Shown here in pieces: positions 15,872 to 23,777 of a stretch of 64,000 bases of DNA; position 1 is the first letter of the stretch, and every line of letters starts with the position of its first letter. Under the pieces are notes generated by a model. That model worked only from the letters and a program-made list of their open reading frames with translations, did not search any database and had not been told where the DNA came from. Origin of the DNA: Gemmatimonadota bacterium (GTDB taxonomy: Bacteria; Gemmatimonadota; Gemmatimonadetes; Longimicrobiales; Gaopeijiaceae); NCBI GenBank assembly GCA_009844885.1, contig VYAQ01000044.1, positions 1 to 64,000 of the forward strand, read 5' to 3'. The position numbers and the translations under genes were made by a program.

Positions 15872-16755
15872 AGACGGTTTACGGTACTAGTACCGCAAAA
15901 TCGTTCGATCCGTCCAGAAAGCGGTGGCCGAACTCCTGGCTGGAGGCATTGGACGACCACTTGCTGGACCTCTTGGCCGAGGACTGGCCGCAATCCATCC
16001 GCCACTGCTTCTACCGGATGACCGACCCGCGCTTGCCCGTCTACGTTCCCAAGACGGAGCACGGATACCGGCGTATCCAACGCCGCCTGACGCTACTCAG
16101 GCGTGCGGGGCGCTTGTCGTACTCTCGGCTCGTTGACACTACCCGGGCGGGCCATCACGTGCCCACCTACGGGGGCGCTGGCGACTTCCTGGAGCGCGTG
16201 GCCGGGCTCTATCGGCACAACCTCTGGGAGAACGCCGACACTCACGTGGAAGTCTGGTGTGAGTCCGCGTCCATCGCGGGGGTACTCCGCGGCACTTGCC
16301 AGGAACTGGCCGTGTCCCTCTACCCGACCCGCGGCTTCTCCTCGCTGACGCTGGCCTATGAGGCCGCTGAGGAGATCAACGAAGCGGGGCGGGTGCGTGC
16401 TGTCGTGCTCTACGTGGGCGACTACGACCCGGCCGGGGTGCTGATCGACCAGGCGGTTGAGATGGAGTTGCAGGGGCATCTGCACGTCCCGCTTGAGATG
16501 CGGCGGCTGGCAATCAACGAGAACCAGATTACCGAGTACGACCTTCCGGCGAAACCGAGGAAGGAAAGCGAGCGCAGACGTCCAGACGTGAAGGAGACCG
16601 TTGAGGCCGAAGCCATGCCCGCGGGTATCCTTCGCCGCATGGTGCGGAACGCAGTCGAGGAGTACCTACCCGCCAACGCGCTGTTGGCCGCGAAGGAAGC
16701 CGAGGCGTCCGAACGGGCGGTACTGAGGGCAATAGCAGGAGAGTTAGCAGCGTGA
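15868..16755 (+). CDS. Stand-alone Spo11/TopoVI-A-like Toprim protein (Mini-A-like)
   Basis: A 295-residue protein with the layout of a topoisomerase VI A subunit and no B subunit nearby. Residues 35-90 are a winged-helix with RHCFYR, where Tyr49 is the candidate DNA-cleaving tyrosine. The Toprim domain follows, with Glu132 (VEVWCES) and Asp185/Asp187 (YVGDYDPAG) as metal ligands. Stand-alone A-like proteins on bacterial mobile elements have been described as Mini-A, of unproven function; a role in element replication, recombination or DNA nicking is inferred. The GTG start overlaps the AlpA-like stop (GTGA), so the two are coupled. The C-terminal third is helical and charged. Confidence 0.72.
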   Translation: MKTVYGTSTAKSFDPSRKRWPNSWLEALDDHLLDLLAEDWPQSIRHCFYRMTDPRLPVYVPKTEHGYRRIQRRLTLLRRAGRLSYSRLVDTTRAGHHVPTYGGAGDFLERVAGLYRHNLWENADTHVEVWCESASIAGVLRGTCQELAVSLYPTRGFSSLTLAYEAAEEINEAGRVRAVVLYVGDYDPAGVLIDQAVEMELQGHLHVPLEMRRLAINENQITEYDLPAKPRKESERRRPDVKETVEAEAMPAGILRRMVRNAVEEYLPANALLAAKEAEASERAVLRAIAGELAA

Positions 16756-17043
16756 ACTTGGAGGATGCCATCGACTAGCTCTCGCCACCATACGGAGTCC
16801 GGTTAGGGTCGTGCTGCGATAGTTGGCCGGGCGCTTGCAATGAAGGCTGCCACCAATCAACGGGCCGCACGGGCAGTGGGGGGAACCCCTCCAGGCAGCC
16901 ACCGACGCCGAAGTGCTGAACGGGGAGGGTGTCCGGACACTGGTGACCGGGCTTTGCAGCAAGCCGATCCGCAAATGCCAGTGAAGGCGGGATCGGTACC
17001 CCGACAGCGACCGGGCGGCTCCGGCCGAGGGACAGCGTTGTCG

Positions 17044-17103
17044 AAGGGGTAGAGGCCGAACCCGAGGGTTGACTCACCCTCGGGGGGTCCACCTTTACCC
17101 CTT
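17044..17103. repeat. 60-nt inverted repeat (large hairpin)
   Basis: The outer arms 17044-17055 and 17092-17103 pair at 11 of 12 positions, and a nested perfect 8-bp stem (17061-17068 with 17077-17084, CCCGAGGG/CCCTCGGG) closes on an 8-nt loop. There is no U-run after it, so a simple terminator is unlikely. Confidence 0.6.
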
Positions 17104-17138
17104 CACTCCCAGGCTCACCAACCGAGGGAGTTGGCGGA

Positions 17139-17172
17139 GCACTACCAATAGGTATGCACTACCAATAGGTAT
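17139..17172. repeat. 17-bp perfect tandem direct repeat
   Basis: Two adjacent identical copies of GCACTACCAATAGGTAT (17139-17155 and 17156-17172), 45 bp upstream of the next start codon. Direct tandem copies suggest a protein-binding site, such as an activator or a packaging-recognition protein. Confidence 0.7.
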
Positions 17173-17217
17173 CTTCAGTCTCAAGCCAAGCCGTACGAAC
17201 TCGACTCCGGGAGGAGA

Positions 17218-17436
17218 ATGAACACCGTGGAAGCGATCGACGCAGGACACAAAATGGCCGATGTGCTACTCGAATGGCGGCCGGATATTCGCGAGAGTTA
17301 CGAGGACGCAGCCAGTGCGATCATGCACACCATGGAGCGCTACTCAATCGAAAGCGAGGGTGCAAGCGAGGGCGGAATGCAGGCGCTGTTCAGCGCGCTG
17401 GAACGCAAGATGAAGGAAAGGTGGATGTCATTCTGA
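17218..17436 (+). CDS. Small helical protein upstream of the terminase
   Basis: A 72-residue, acidic, largely helical protein with no recognised domain. It has the best Shine-Dalgarno in the island (GGGAGGAG one base before the ATG). It sits just before the terminase large subunit, where phages keep the small terminase gene, so a DNA-recognition or packaging role is possible but unproven; it is shorter than usual TerS proteins. The stop is 65 nt before the terminase start. Confidence 0.65.
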   Translation: MNTVEAIDAGHKMADVLLEWRPDIRESYEDAASAIMHTMERYSIESEGASEGGMQALFSALERKMKERWMSF

Positions 17437-17500
17437 ATCCCGATGGCACCGCCGACGGCCGAACGGGGGCCGTGGAGCGTTGGGGGTAGGCACGAAATCC

Positions 17501-19003
17501 ATGAATGGCGCGTCTGACCTGCTGGCGTACCTGGGCGGGCTGACCGTCTCCCAGGGGCGGTTGGCCGGGGAGCGGTTGCGGGTGTTCCCGTGGGAGCGGC
17601 GCTTCGTCCGTGGGGCCTTCAAGCCGGAAGTCCAGTCGGCCGCGCTAAGTGTGGCGAGGGCGAACGGGAAGACGACGCTAACCGCCGGGATCGCAGCCGC
17701 GACGCTGGACGGGCCGCTTGCCGTTCCGCGAGGGGAGACGGTGTTGGTGGCTTCGAGTTTCGAGCAGGCCCGGATCGCGTTCGAGCACATTGTGGCGTTC
17801 ATGGGCGACAAGCTGCGGGACCGGGCGCGGTGGAGGGTATGGGACACGGCACAACAGGCTCGGGTGGAGGACCGCGAGACTGGTGCTCGGGTGCGGTGTA
17901 TCGGGAGCGATCCCAGGCGGGCGCATGGTCTGGCTCCGTCGCTGGTGCTGGCGGATGAGCCCGCACAGTGGCCTAACTCGACGGGGGAGCGGATGGTGGC
18001 GGCGCTGCGGACGGCGGCGGGCAAGCAGCCACACAGCCGCTTCGTGGCCCTCGGGACGCGCCCGGCCGGGTCTGAGCACTGGTTCGCGAAGATGCTGGCC
18101 GGGGGCGCGGACTATGCTCAATCGCACGCGGCGCGGGAGAATGACCCGTCCTTCTGGCGGCGGACCTGGAAGCGGGCGAACCCGAGTCTGGACCACCTTC
18201 CCGACCTGGAGGCGGCGATCCGGGCCGAGGCCGCCCAGGCGAAGCGCGATCCCGCGCTCCTGGCCGCGTTCGAGGCGCTGAGGCTCAACAAGGGGACCGA
18301 CGATACCGAGGTCGCGGTCCTGCTCGATGCGGCGCTGTGGGCGTCCATCGAGGGGGAGGCCGCGCTGGAGGGTCCGGTGGTGTGGGGCGTGGACCTGGGC
18401 ACTTCGGCGGCACAGTCGGCCGTGGCGGCCTACTGGCCCGAGACGGGGGCGCTGGAGTGTCTGGCGGCGTTCCCTTGCCAGCCGTCGCTTGATGTGCGCG
18501 GACGGCGTGACGGCGTGGCGGGGCTGTACCGGGAGTGCGCCAAGCGTGGCGAACTGCTGACGCTCGGACAGCGGGCGGTGGACGTGTCGGCTCTGCTCGG
18601 GGAGGCTCGCAAGCGGTTCGGGAGGCCGTCGCGGGTGGTGGCGGACCGCTGGCGCGAGGCCGAGCTACGTGACGCGCTGGAGAAGGCTGGCGTCCCGCCA
18701 GCGGCGTTCGAGGTCCGAGGGATGGGCTTCGCGGACGGTGGGGCGGACGTTCGGGCGTTCCGGCGCGCTTGTGCGGAGGGCCGGGTAACTCCTGCGCCGT
18801 CGCTGCTGTTGCGCTCGGCCATGAGCGAGGCCAGGACGATCAGCGACCCGGCGGGCAACGCCAAGCTGTCGAAGTCCACCCAGGGCGGGCGGCGTCTTCG
18901 AGCTCGAGACGACGCGGCGGCGGCCGCCGTGCTGGCGGTGGCGGCGGGAGTCCGGCAACCAGCAAAGTCGAAAGCGCGTTGGCGCTACCGGGGCGCGGCG
19001 TGA
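17501..19003 (+). CDS. Phage terminase large subunit
   Basis: A 500-residue packaging motor. The ATPase half has Walker A SVARANGKTT at residues 50-59, Walker B LVLADE (Asp152, Glu153), and a coupling motif VALGTR. The RNase-H-like nuclease half has the three acidic positions Asp298 (WGVDLG), Asp382 (VVADRW) and Asp470/471 (RARDD). All needed residues are present, so it may be active. The frame also opens at TTG 17480; ATG 17501 is preferred. The 3' end overlaps the opposed membrane protein gene by 19 nt. Confidence 0.87.
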   Translation: MNGASDLLAYLGGLTVSQGRLAGERLRVFPWERRFVRGAFKPEVQSAALSVARANGKTTLTAGIAAATLDGPLAVPRGETVLVASSFEQARIAFEHIVAFMGDKLRDRARWRVWDTAQQARVEDRETGARVRCIGSDPRRAHGLAPSLVLADEPAQWPNSTGERMVAALRTAAGKQPHSRFVALGTRPAGSEHWFAKMLAGGADYAQSHAARENDPSFWRRTWKRANPSLDHLPDLEAAIRAEAAQAKRDPALLAAFEALRLNKGTDDTEVAVLLDAALWASIEGEAALEGPVVWGVDLGTSAAQSAVAAYWPETGALECLAAFPCQPSLDVRGRRDGVAGLYRECAKRGELLTLGQRAVDVSALLGEARKRFGRPSRVVADRWREAELRDALEKAGVPPAAFEVRGMGFADGGADVRAFRRACAEGRVTPAPSLLLRSAMSEARTISDPAGNAKLSKSTQGGRRLRARDDAAAAAVLAVAAGVRQPAKSKARWRYRGAA

Positions 19004-19518
19004 GGCCCTTGCACCTTTTCGGGGATTGGTCGCGGGAAGGCAATGCGAGCCTCTTTCAGGCGGCGCTGTTCCGCGAGAACTAAAAGCATGCGTAGGTTTT
19101 CTTCCCCGTCAGGTACACCTACGCCGAGCGCGAGTAGCTTGGACGCGGTTCTTGCCCTGTGCGACAAATCACTTAGTCCCACACGGGCAATGGGATCGCG
19201 ACGCCTCTGTCTGGTTAGCTCCTGGATGTCGGGCACGAGGCGTCGGAAGCGTTCGCTCGGGCGCCGAGGTGCATACCACCGCCATCCACCTGTCACGCTC
19301 AGTATCAGTCCGATGACGGTGCAGACTAGTGCGACCAACGGGAGCGGAGCCCCGACACCGGGCCAGTGTTCGACGACAGTGGTGCGCACCTGCATGAAAT
19401 CCAGCAGATAGCCCAAGCCGAGGACCAGCAAGGTGATACCTCTGGCCCATCCGCCAAGGCTGGTGACGAAGTCAATGGCACGGGACGTCGCGGTGCTCAT
19501 CCTCCAACTTAGCGTCAC
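18985..19518 (-). CDS. Membrane protein opposed to the packaging genes
   Basis: A 177-residue protein with two TM helices (about residues 25-45 and 60-80) and a basic, mostly helical C-terminal domain of about 95 residues. No family recognised. It is the only minus-strand gene within the head cluster; its end overlaps the terminase tail and its start lies 4 bp from the divergent HNH start. Position and topology fit a lysogenic-conversion or superinfection-immunity gene, which is inference. GTG 19518 is the longest start; ATG 19500 is an alternative. Confidence 0.62.
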   Translation of the reverse strand: MTLSWRMSTATSRAIDFVTSLGGWARGITLLVLGLGYLLDFMQVRTTVVEHWPGVGAPLPLVALVCTVIGLILSVTGGWRWYAPRRPSERFRRLVPDIQELTRQRRRDPIARVGLSDLSHRARTASKLLALGVGVPDGEENLRMLLVLAEQRRLKEARIAFPRPIPEKVQGPHAAPR

Positions 19519-19522
19519 TTCA

Positions 19523-19804
19523 ATGAGTCGTCATCACGATAAGCACCTTCCTGCCCGCCGTTGGTTGCACGTCCGGCGCGCCGTGCTGGACGCCGCGAAC
19601 TGGCGCTGCTCGACGTGCGGGCAGTACGGGAACGAGGTGGACCACATCGTGCCGCTCCACCGTGGCGGCGATCCGTGGTCGCTCGACAACCTCCAGGTGC
19701 TCTGCCGAGGCTGTCACATCCAGAAGACTGCCGCCGAGAACCGCCGCGAACCGACGCCAGCGGAGGCGGCTTGGCGGGCGCTGGTGGACGAACTGAGCCC
19801 GTAA
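19523..19804 (+). CDS. HNH endonuclease
   Basis: A 93-residue HNH protein: CSTCG zinc knuckle, then VDHIVPLHRGGD (catalytic His in DHIVP), the Asn in LDNLQVLC, and a second CRGCH knuckle. In HK97-type phages and satellites a small HNH protein next to the terminase is needed for DNA packaging cleavage. ATG 19523 begins the basic N-terminal stretch; longer frames overlap the opposed gene. Confidence 0.88.
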   Translation: MSRHHDKHLPARRWLHVRRAVLDAANWRCSTCGQYGNEVDHIVPLHRGGDPWSLDNLQVLCRGCHIQKTAAENRREPTPAEAAWRALVDELSP

Positions 19805-19850
19805 GAAACCCCCTGAAACCGATTGCAACAAGATCAAGCGGGACAGCGAT

Positions 19851-19878
19851 TTGTGGATCTCGCACATGGTGTTATGCT
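19851..19878 (+). promoter_or_regulatory. Candidate promoter before the capsid gene
   Basis: TTGTGG and TATGCT are separated by 16 bases, 30 bases upstream of the capsid ATG. It is the only reasonable sigma-70-like match in the 100-bp gap after the HNH gene. Weak evidence by itself. Confidence 0.3.
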
Positions 19879-19907
19879 CCCCCGGCAATCGTCTTCAAGG
19901 GGGAACC

Positions 19908-21170
19908 ATGACCAACGCACAGAGAATCCGGCTGCGCCTGTCCCAGGTCCGCCAGCGGCTGAACGAGATTGCGGGGCTGGAGGGCGAGGACTTCACCGAC
20001 GAGATCCGGTCCGAGGCCGAGACCCTCCAGACCGAGTACGCGGACCTCGAAACCCGCCACCAGGCCGCCATCGTGGCCGAAGACGAGGGGGAGACTCGTG
20101 AAGCCGCACCCGATGCCGAGATGCGGGAGCGGATCGAACTTCGCAGCCGCGCCAGTCTCGGCAACTACCTGGTCGCCGCCCTACGGGGCCGCCGGGTGGA
20201 TGGTGCGGAAGCCGAGCTACAGACCGCCGCAGGGATCGGGGACGGCATCCCGCTGGAACTGTGGGACGTGCCGACGGAGACTCGGGAGGACGCGGCGACG
20301 GGCGCACCGGGTTCGGTGGGGGTGAACCTGGACCGGATTCGTCCGGCCGTGTTCGCGAACTCGGTCGCGCCCAGGCTCGGTATCGAGATGCCGCGCGTGG
20401 CGAGCGGCACCTACGCCAGCGCGACGATCACCACGTCGCTCACCGCGGGCTCGAAGGCCAAGGGCGAGGCCCAGGAGTCCACCCCGGCCGCGTTCACCGT
20501 ATCGAGCGTGACACCGAAGCGGATCAGCGCCCGGCTCGGTATCCGCATCGAGGACGTGGCGGCGGTCGGACAGGCCAACTTCGAGGCCGTGCTGCGAGAG
20601 AACCTGTCCCTGGTGCTCTCCGACGAACTGGACGACCAGGCGATCAACGGGGCGGGTGGCAACGCGGGGGCCGACTTGAAGGGCATCTTCAACGCGCTCA
20701 CCGATCCGAACGCGCCCGGCGCAGGGGTGGCGAAGTTTGATGACTTCGTGAACGCCTATGCGGGTGGGATCGACGGGCTGTGGGCGTCCCGGATGAACGA
20801 GGTAGCCATCGTATGCGGTCCCGAGACCTACCGGTTGAGCGCGAAGGCGTTCCGTGACGTGGGCAGCAACACCGGCCACCGGGGCGACATTGCGTTCGCC
20901 GACTACGCGATGAAGCACACCGCGGGCTGGTGGACCAACAAGCGGATGCCGAACAAGGCGAACCACATCCAGCAGGCGATCCTCCACCGGAAGGGCCGCA
21001 CGGGGCTGCGCACGGCTGTGTGTCCGCACTGGAACGAGATCAGTATCGACGACATCTACTCGGGCAGCGCTCGGGGTGAGCGGTACTTCACGATGCACGT
21101 TCTCTTGGGCGACGTGATCCTGGTCCAGCCGAGCGCCTACGCCCAGGTAGCGTTTCGAGTCAGCACCTGA
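19908..21170 (+). CDS. HK97-type major capsid protein
   Basis: A 420-residue capsid protein. Residues 1-60 are a charged coiled coil, equivalent to the HK97 delta (scaffold) region that the protease removes; the rest shows the HK97 fold pattern, with SITTSL-like strands, the RISARLGIRIEDVAAVGQ spine-helix region, and the C-terminal A-domain ending VLLGDVILVQPSAYAQVAF. AAGGGGG lies 6 bases before ATG 19908. Its stop overlaps the protease ATG by one base. Confidence 0.87.
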   Translation: MTNAQRIRLRLSQVRQRLNEIAGLEGEDFTDEIRSEAETLQTEYADLETRHQAAIVAEDEGETREAAPDAEMRERIELRSRASLGNYLVAALRGRRVDGAEAELQTAAGIGDGIPLELWDVPTETREDAATGAPGSVGVNLDRIRPAVFANSVAPRLGIEMPRVASGTYASATITTSLTAGSKAKGEAQESTPAAFTVSSVTPKRISARLGIRIEDVAAVGQANFEAVLRENLSLVLSDELDDQAINGAGGNAGADLKGIFNALTDPNAPGAGVAKFDDFVNAYAGGIDGLWASRMNEVAIVCGPETYRLSAKAFRDVGSNTGHRGDIAFADYAMKHTAGWWTNKRMPNKANHIQQAILHRKGRTGLRTAVCPHWNEISIDDIYSGSARGERYFTMHVLLGDVILVQPSAYAQVAFRVST

Positions 21171-22015
21171 TGGATGCCCGCCGCCTGGTGACCGGGGCGG
21201 CTGAGATACGGGCCGCCGAAGATGGGCCGCACCTTCACGGTGTGCTGATCCAGGAGGGCCGTGCTGCGAGCGGAGGCCGCCGGGAGGTGTTCGCGCCCGG
21301 TTCCGTCGAGTGGCCGTCTACGGGCGTTGGTATCCTCACCGCGCACCGTACAGCGCCCGAGGTCCGGGCCATGCCGTCGCGCCGGTCCGATGGGCGCATC
21401 ATGGTCAGGACACCGGCAACGGAAGCGATCCGGGAAGCCGTCGAGGGCGGGCGGCGGTTCATGAGCGTGGAGTTTCACGCGCTCCGGGAACGCACGACGC
21501 GGGGCGGGGTCCGGGAGGTGCTGCGGGCCTTCGTGCCGGATGCCGCACTCGTTGCCAATCCCGAGTACGACACGACGGCCGCCGAGGTGCGCCGCCGTCT
21601 CGGTGGAGTCAAGGCCCGTGTCCCGACCGGCAAGGCGGTGGATTGCCGATGCGGTCCCGCAGCCTGCGAGACGGCGACAATCGACCCGGGCGGCCTGGAG
21701 ATCCCGGACGATGCCCCGGCTTTCCTGGGCGACTTCAAGCAGCCGCTCGCGGCCGCCACTTCCGAGGTGAGGGATGGTGTCGTCACGGTGGCCGCGGAGG
21801 TCCGGGACACGTCCTGGGGCCGGGATCTTGTCGAGGCCGGAACGGATCACCTGATCGTGCGTCCGTACCCCGACCCCATGAAATCGGAGTGGGAGGTGCG
21901 CGGCACCGACCGGCTCTTTACGCGGCTGAGCGTGGCCGCGTGGATCTTCTCATGGACCGACCAGACCGGCGGCTTCGAAGAAGCCGAGCTTGAGCGGAGG
22001 CGGCTGTGGCTGTGA
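21170..22015 (+). CDS. HK97-type prohead protease with an extra C-terminal domain
   Basis: A 281-residue protein. The first 140 residues are the prohead protease domain: EVFAPGSVEW, His59 (LTAHR) and Ser99 (FMSVEF) match the catalytic pair, and FVPDAALVANPEY follows as in the family. Residues 165-275 look like a diverged second copy (WGRDLVEAG, LSVAAWIFSW) without the Ser. The protease should cut the capsid delta domain during maturation. Unlike the usual portal-protease-capsid order, here it follows the capsid gene, sharing one base with it (TGATG). Confidence 0.8.
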   Translation: MDARRLVTGAAEIRAAEDGPHLHGVLIQEGRAASGGRREVFAPGSVEWPSTGVGILTAHRTAPEVRAMPSRRSDGRIMVRTPATEAIREAVEGGRRFMSVEFHALRERTTRGGVREVLRAFVPDAALVANPEYDTTAAEVRRRLGGVKARVPTGKAVDCRCGPAACETATIDPGGLEIPDDAPAFLGDFKQPLAAATSEVRDGVVTVAAEVRDTSWGRDLVEAGTDHLIVRPYPDPMKSEWEVRGTDRLFTRLSVAAWIFSWTDQTGGFEEAELERRRLWL

Positions 22016-22317
22016 CGGTGGACGCGGCGACTGTTGTAGCGGCCGCGCAAGTGAGCGAGGACCAAGCGGCCCGACTGCTCGCGGTCGCGACCACCCTGGT
22101 AGAGCGGTACGCACCGAACGCGCCCGAGGCGATCCAGAATGAGGCGGTGATCCGGGTGGCGGGTTGGCTCGGACAGACCCCGGCGGGGAGCTTCACCAGG
22201 GTGCAGACCGGGCCACGTGAGACCGAGTACGCGCCTGGGCAGAAGGGGGCGCTGCGTCACAGCGGGGCCATGTCCCTGCTCGCACCCTGGAAGGTGCGGC
22301 GGGGGGGAGCGATCTAA
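22006..22317 (+). CDS. Head-tail connector protein (gp6-like)
   Basis: A 103-residue, mainly helical protein of the size and pattern of phage head-tail connectors (AARLLAVATTLVERYAP, NEAVIRVAGWLGQ, LLAPWKVRRGG). GTG 22006 has GGAGG 6 bases upstream and overlaps the protease end by 10 nt. It would form the ring beneath the portal, on which a tail can dock. Confidence 0.75.
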   Translation: MAVTVDAATVVAAAQVSEDQAARLLAVATTLVERYAPNAPEAIQNEAVIRVAGWLGQTPAGSFTRVQTGPRETEYAPGQKGALRHSGAMSLLAPWKVRRGGAI

Positions 22318-23369
22318 TGCGCTGGCCGTGGCGGAAGCGAGAGACCCGCGACTCGGGCGGCGACTTCACCGACGCCGTCGTGCGGCTTATCGAGGCCCAG
22401 GCGGCCGGGAAGGCTGCCGACGCCTCCAGCACTGCCGCCGTGGAGGCCGCCAGCGGGGCGCTTAGCCGTGCGTTCGCCTCGGCCCGGGTGGAAGGGCCGC
22501 CGCACGTCCTGGAGGCCGTCACGCCCTCCGTACTGGCCCAGGTGGGCCGCGATCTGGTTCGGTCGGGGGACTCCATGCACGTCATCGACGTGGACCGCTC
22601 GGGGCGGGTGACGCTGCTCCCGTGCTCGAGCTGGCACTTCGAGGGCGACGCACACCCGCGCACCTGGACCGTGAGGGCGACCTACTACGGGCCGTCCACG
22701 TCCACGACACGGCATCTTCCCTTCTCGGGAGTGGTCTTCGTGACATGGGGATCGACGCCGGGCCAACCCTACGTCGGGATCGGGCCTACGTCCTGGGCAC
22801 ACACGACCGCGCGGCTCCAGTCCGAGACTGAGCGGTCCCTGGCCGACGAATCCGCAGGCCCGGTCGCACAACTCCTCGCTATCCCGCAGGACGGCGGCGG
22901 CGGCGAGGAAGACCCGCTCGCGCTGCTCAAGGCGGATCTCCGCACCGCCCGGGGCAAGGCACTGCTCGTTGAGACGACCGCCACGGGATGGGGCGACGGG
23001 AGGAGCGCGGCACCGCAACGTGACTGGCACGCTTCAAGGCTCGGACCCGCGCCGCCCGAGTCCATGGCCCGGGTCCGCACGGACGCCTTCAACGCCGTCC
23101 TGGCGGCAACAGGAACGCCTCCGAGCCTGTTTATGGACTCGGACGGGACCGCACAGCGTGAAGCCGTCCGGCGCTGGCACCTCGGGACCGTGCTCCCCCT
23201 GGCGGGACTCCTGGAGGCCGAACTGACGGCCAAGCTGGAGGCCGACGTGCGGCTCGCCTTCGACAGCTACCCGCTCGACCTCGCAGGACGCGCCCAGGCG
23301 TTCCAGAAGCTCGTTGCCGGGGGCGTGTCCGTGAGCGAGGCACTGGCGACCTCGGGGCTGCTCTCGTGA
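22317..23369 (+). CDS. HK97-family phage portal protein
   Basis: A 350-residue portal protein, a little shorter than the usual 380-420. Recognisable parts are a basic N-terminus, VLAQVGRDLVRSGDSMHVID, the central region VGIGPTSWAH, FNAVLAATGTPPSLF (crown/wing), and REAVRRWHLGTVLPLAGLLEAELTAKL (stem). It forms the dodecameric DNA entry pore. The ATG shares one base with the preceding TAA. Confidence 0.85.
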   Translation: MRWPWRKRETRDSGGDFTDAVVRLIEAQAAGKAADASSTAAVEAASGALSRAFASARVEGPPHVLEAVTPSVLAQVGRDLVRSGDSMHVIDVDRSGRVTLLPCSSWHFEGDAHPRTWTVRATYYGPSTSTTRHLPFSGVVFVTWGSTPGQPYVGIGPTSWAHTTARLQSETERSLADESAGPVAQLLAIPQDGGGGEEDPLALLKADLRTARGKALLVETTATGWGDGRSAAPQRDWHASRLGPAPPESMARVRTDAFNAVLAATGTPPSLFMDSDGTAQREAVRRWHLGTVLPLAGLLEAELTAKLEADVRLAFDSYPLDLAGRAQAFQKLVAGGVSVSEALATSGLLS

Positions 23370-23575
23370 ACTGGAGACCAGGCAAGCCGGACCCCGAGAT
23401 GAGGGCGATCCGGGATCGGATCAGAACCGCGGTGCGGACGCTAAAGGCGGCGGGCGTGCGGGTCGACCCCGAACTCGTATTGGCTGGTGCGGGCCTCGAC
23501 CTGCACGCGAAGCGCGACGAGTTGGTGCCGATGATCCGAACGATTGCCGAGGACCTGGTGGTCGATGCGGGTTAG
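23366..23575 (+). CDS. Small phage-type protein after the portal
   Basis: A 69-residue basic-acidic helical protein with no recognised family. Its GTG overlaps the portal stop by 4 nt (GTGA), so it belongs to the head operon and is the last gene of it. A minor head role is likely but not shown. Confidence 0.6.
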   Translation: MNWRPGKPDPEMRAIRDRIRTAVRTLKAAGVRVDPELVLAGAGLDLHAKRDELVPMIRTIAEDLVVDAG

Positions 23576-23588
23576 GCCAGCGAGAGGA

Positions 23589-23777
23589 CTAGGTCGCTGG
23601 AATCGAACAGCGCGCGAATAGTTCCCCTTGGCCCTTGACCGTCTCCTTCTGCCGCCGGGATTCGTGATGTTTGGCCCATCGGGTCGGTCCATCGAGACGT
23701 TCCGACACTCGAATGATGACCGTGCCATCTGACCGGCGTTCTTCCTTCCATCCGTCGTTCGGTTCTTTCCCGCTCAT
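23589..23777 (-). CDS. 62-residue protein coupled to the island protease
   Basis: A very hydrophilic small protein rich in Lys, Arg, Glu and Gly; a short beta-like core (SDGTVIIRVSE) recalls DUF2188-type small proteins, tentatively. An excellent ribosome-binding site (AAGGAGG, 6 bases before the ATG) lies in the end of the protease gene, and the ATG overlaps that gene's TGA by 4 nt, so the two form a strict two-gene unit. It may be a substrate, inhibitor or partner of the protease. Confidence 0.65.
   Translation of the reverse strand: MSGKEPNDGWKEERRSDGTVIIRVSERLDGPTRWAKHHESRRQKETVKGQGELFARCSIPAT

Larger units (their letters stand above)
16756..17217. other. 462-bp non-coding region of the island
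   Basis: I see no credible gene here; the short frames present have no ribosome-binding site or domain. It holds a 60-nt imperfect hairpin (17044-17103) and a perfect 17-bp tandem repeat (17139-17172), and it immediately precedes the packaging genes. It could carry an origin, a packaging start site, or a regulatory RNA. Confidence 0.6.

Noticed and set aside
16840-17052. 70-aa frame in the island's non-coding block
   Set aside because: No ribosome-binding site, Gly/Arg-rich, ends in the hairpin; judged non-coding.
17044-17103. Rho-independent terminator
   Set aside because: Hairpin is long and imperfect and no T-run follows on either strand.
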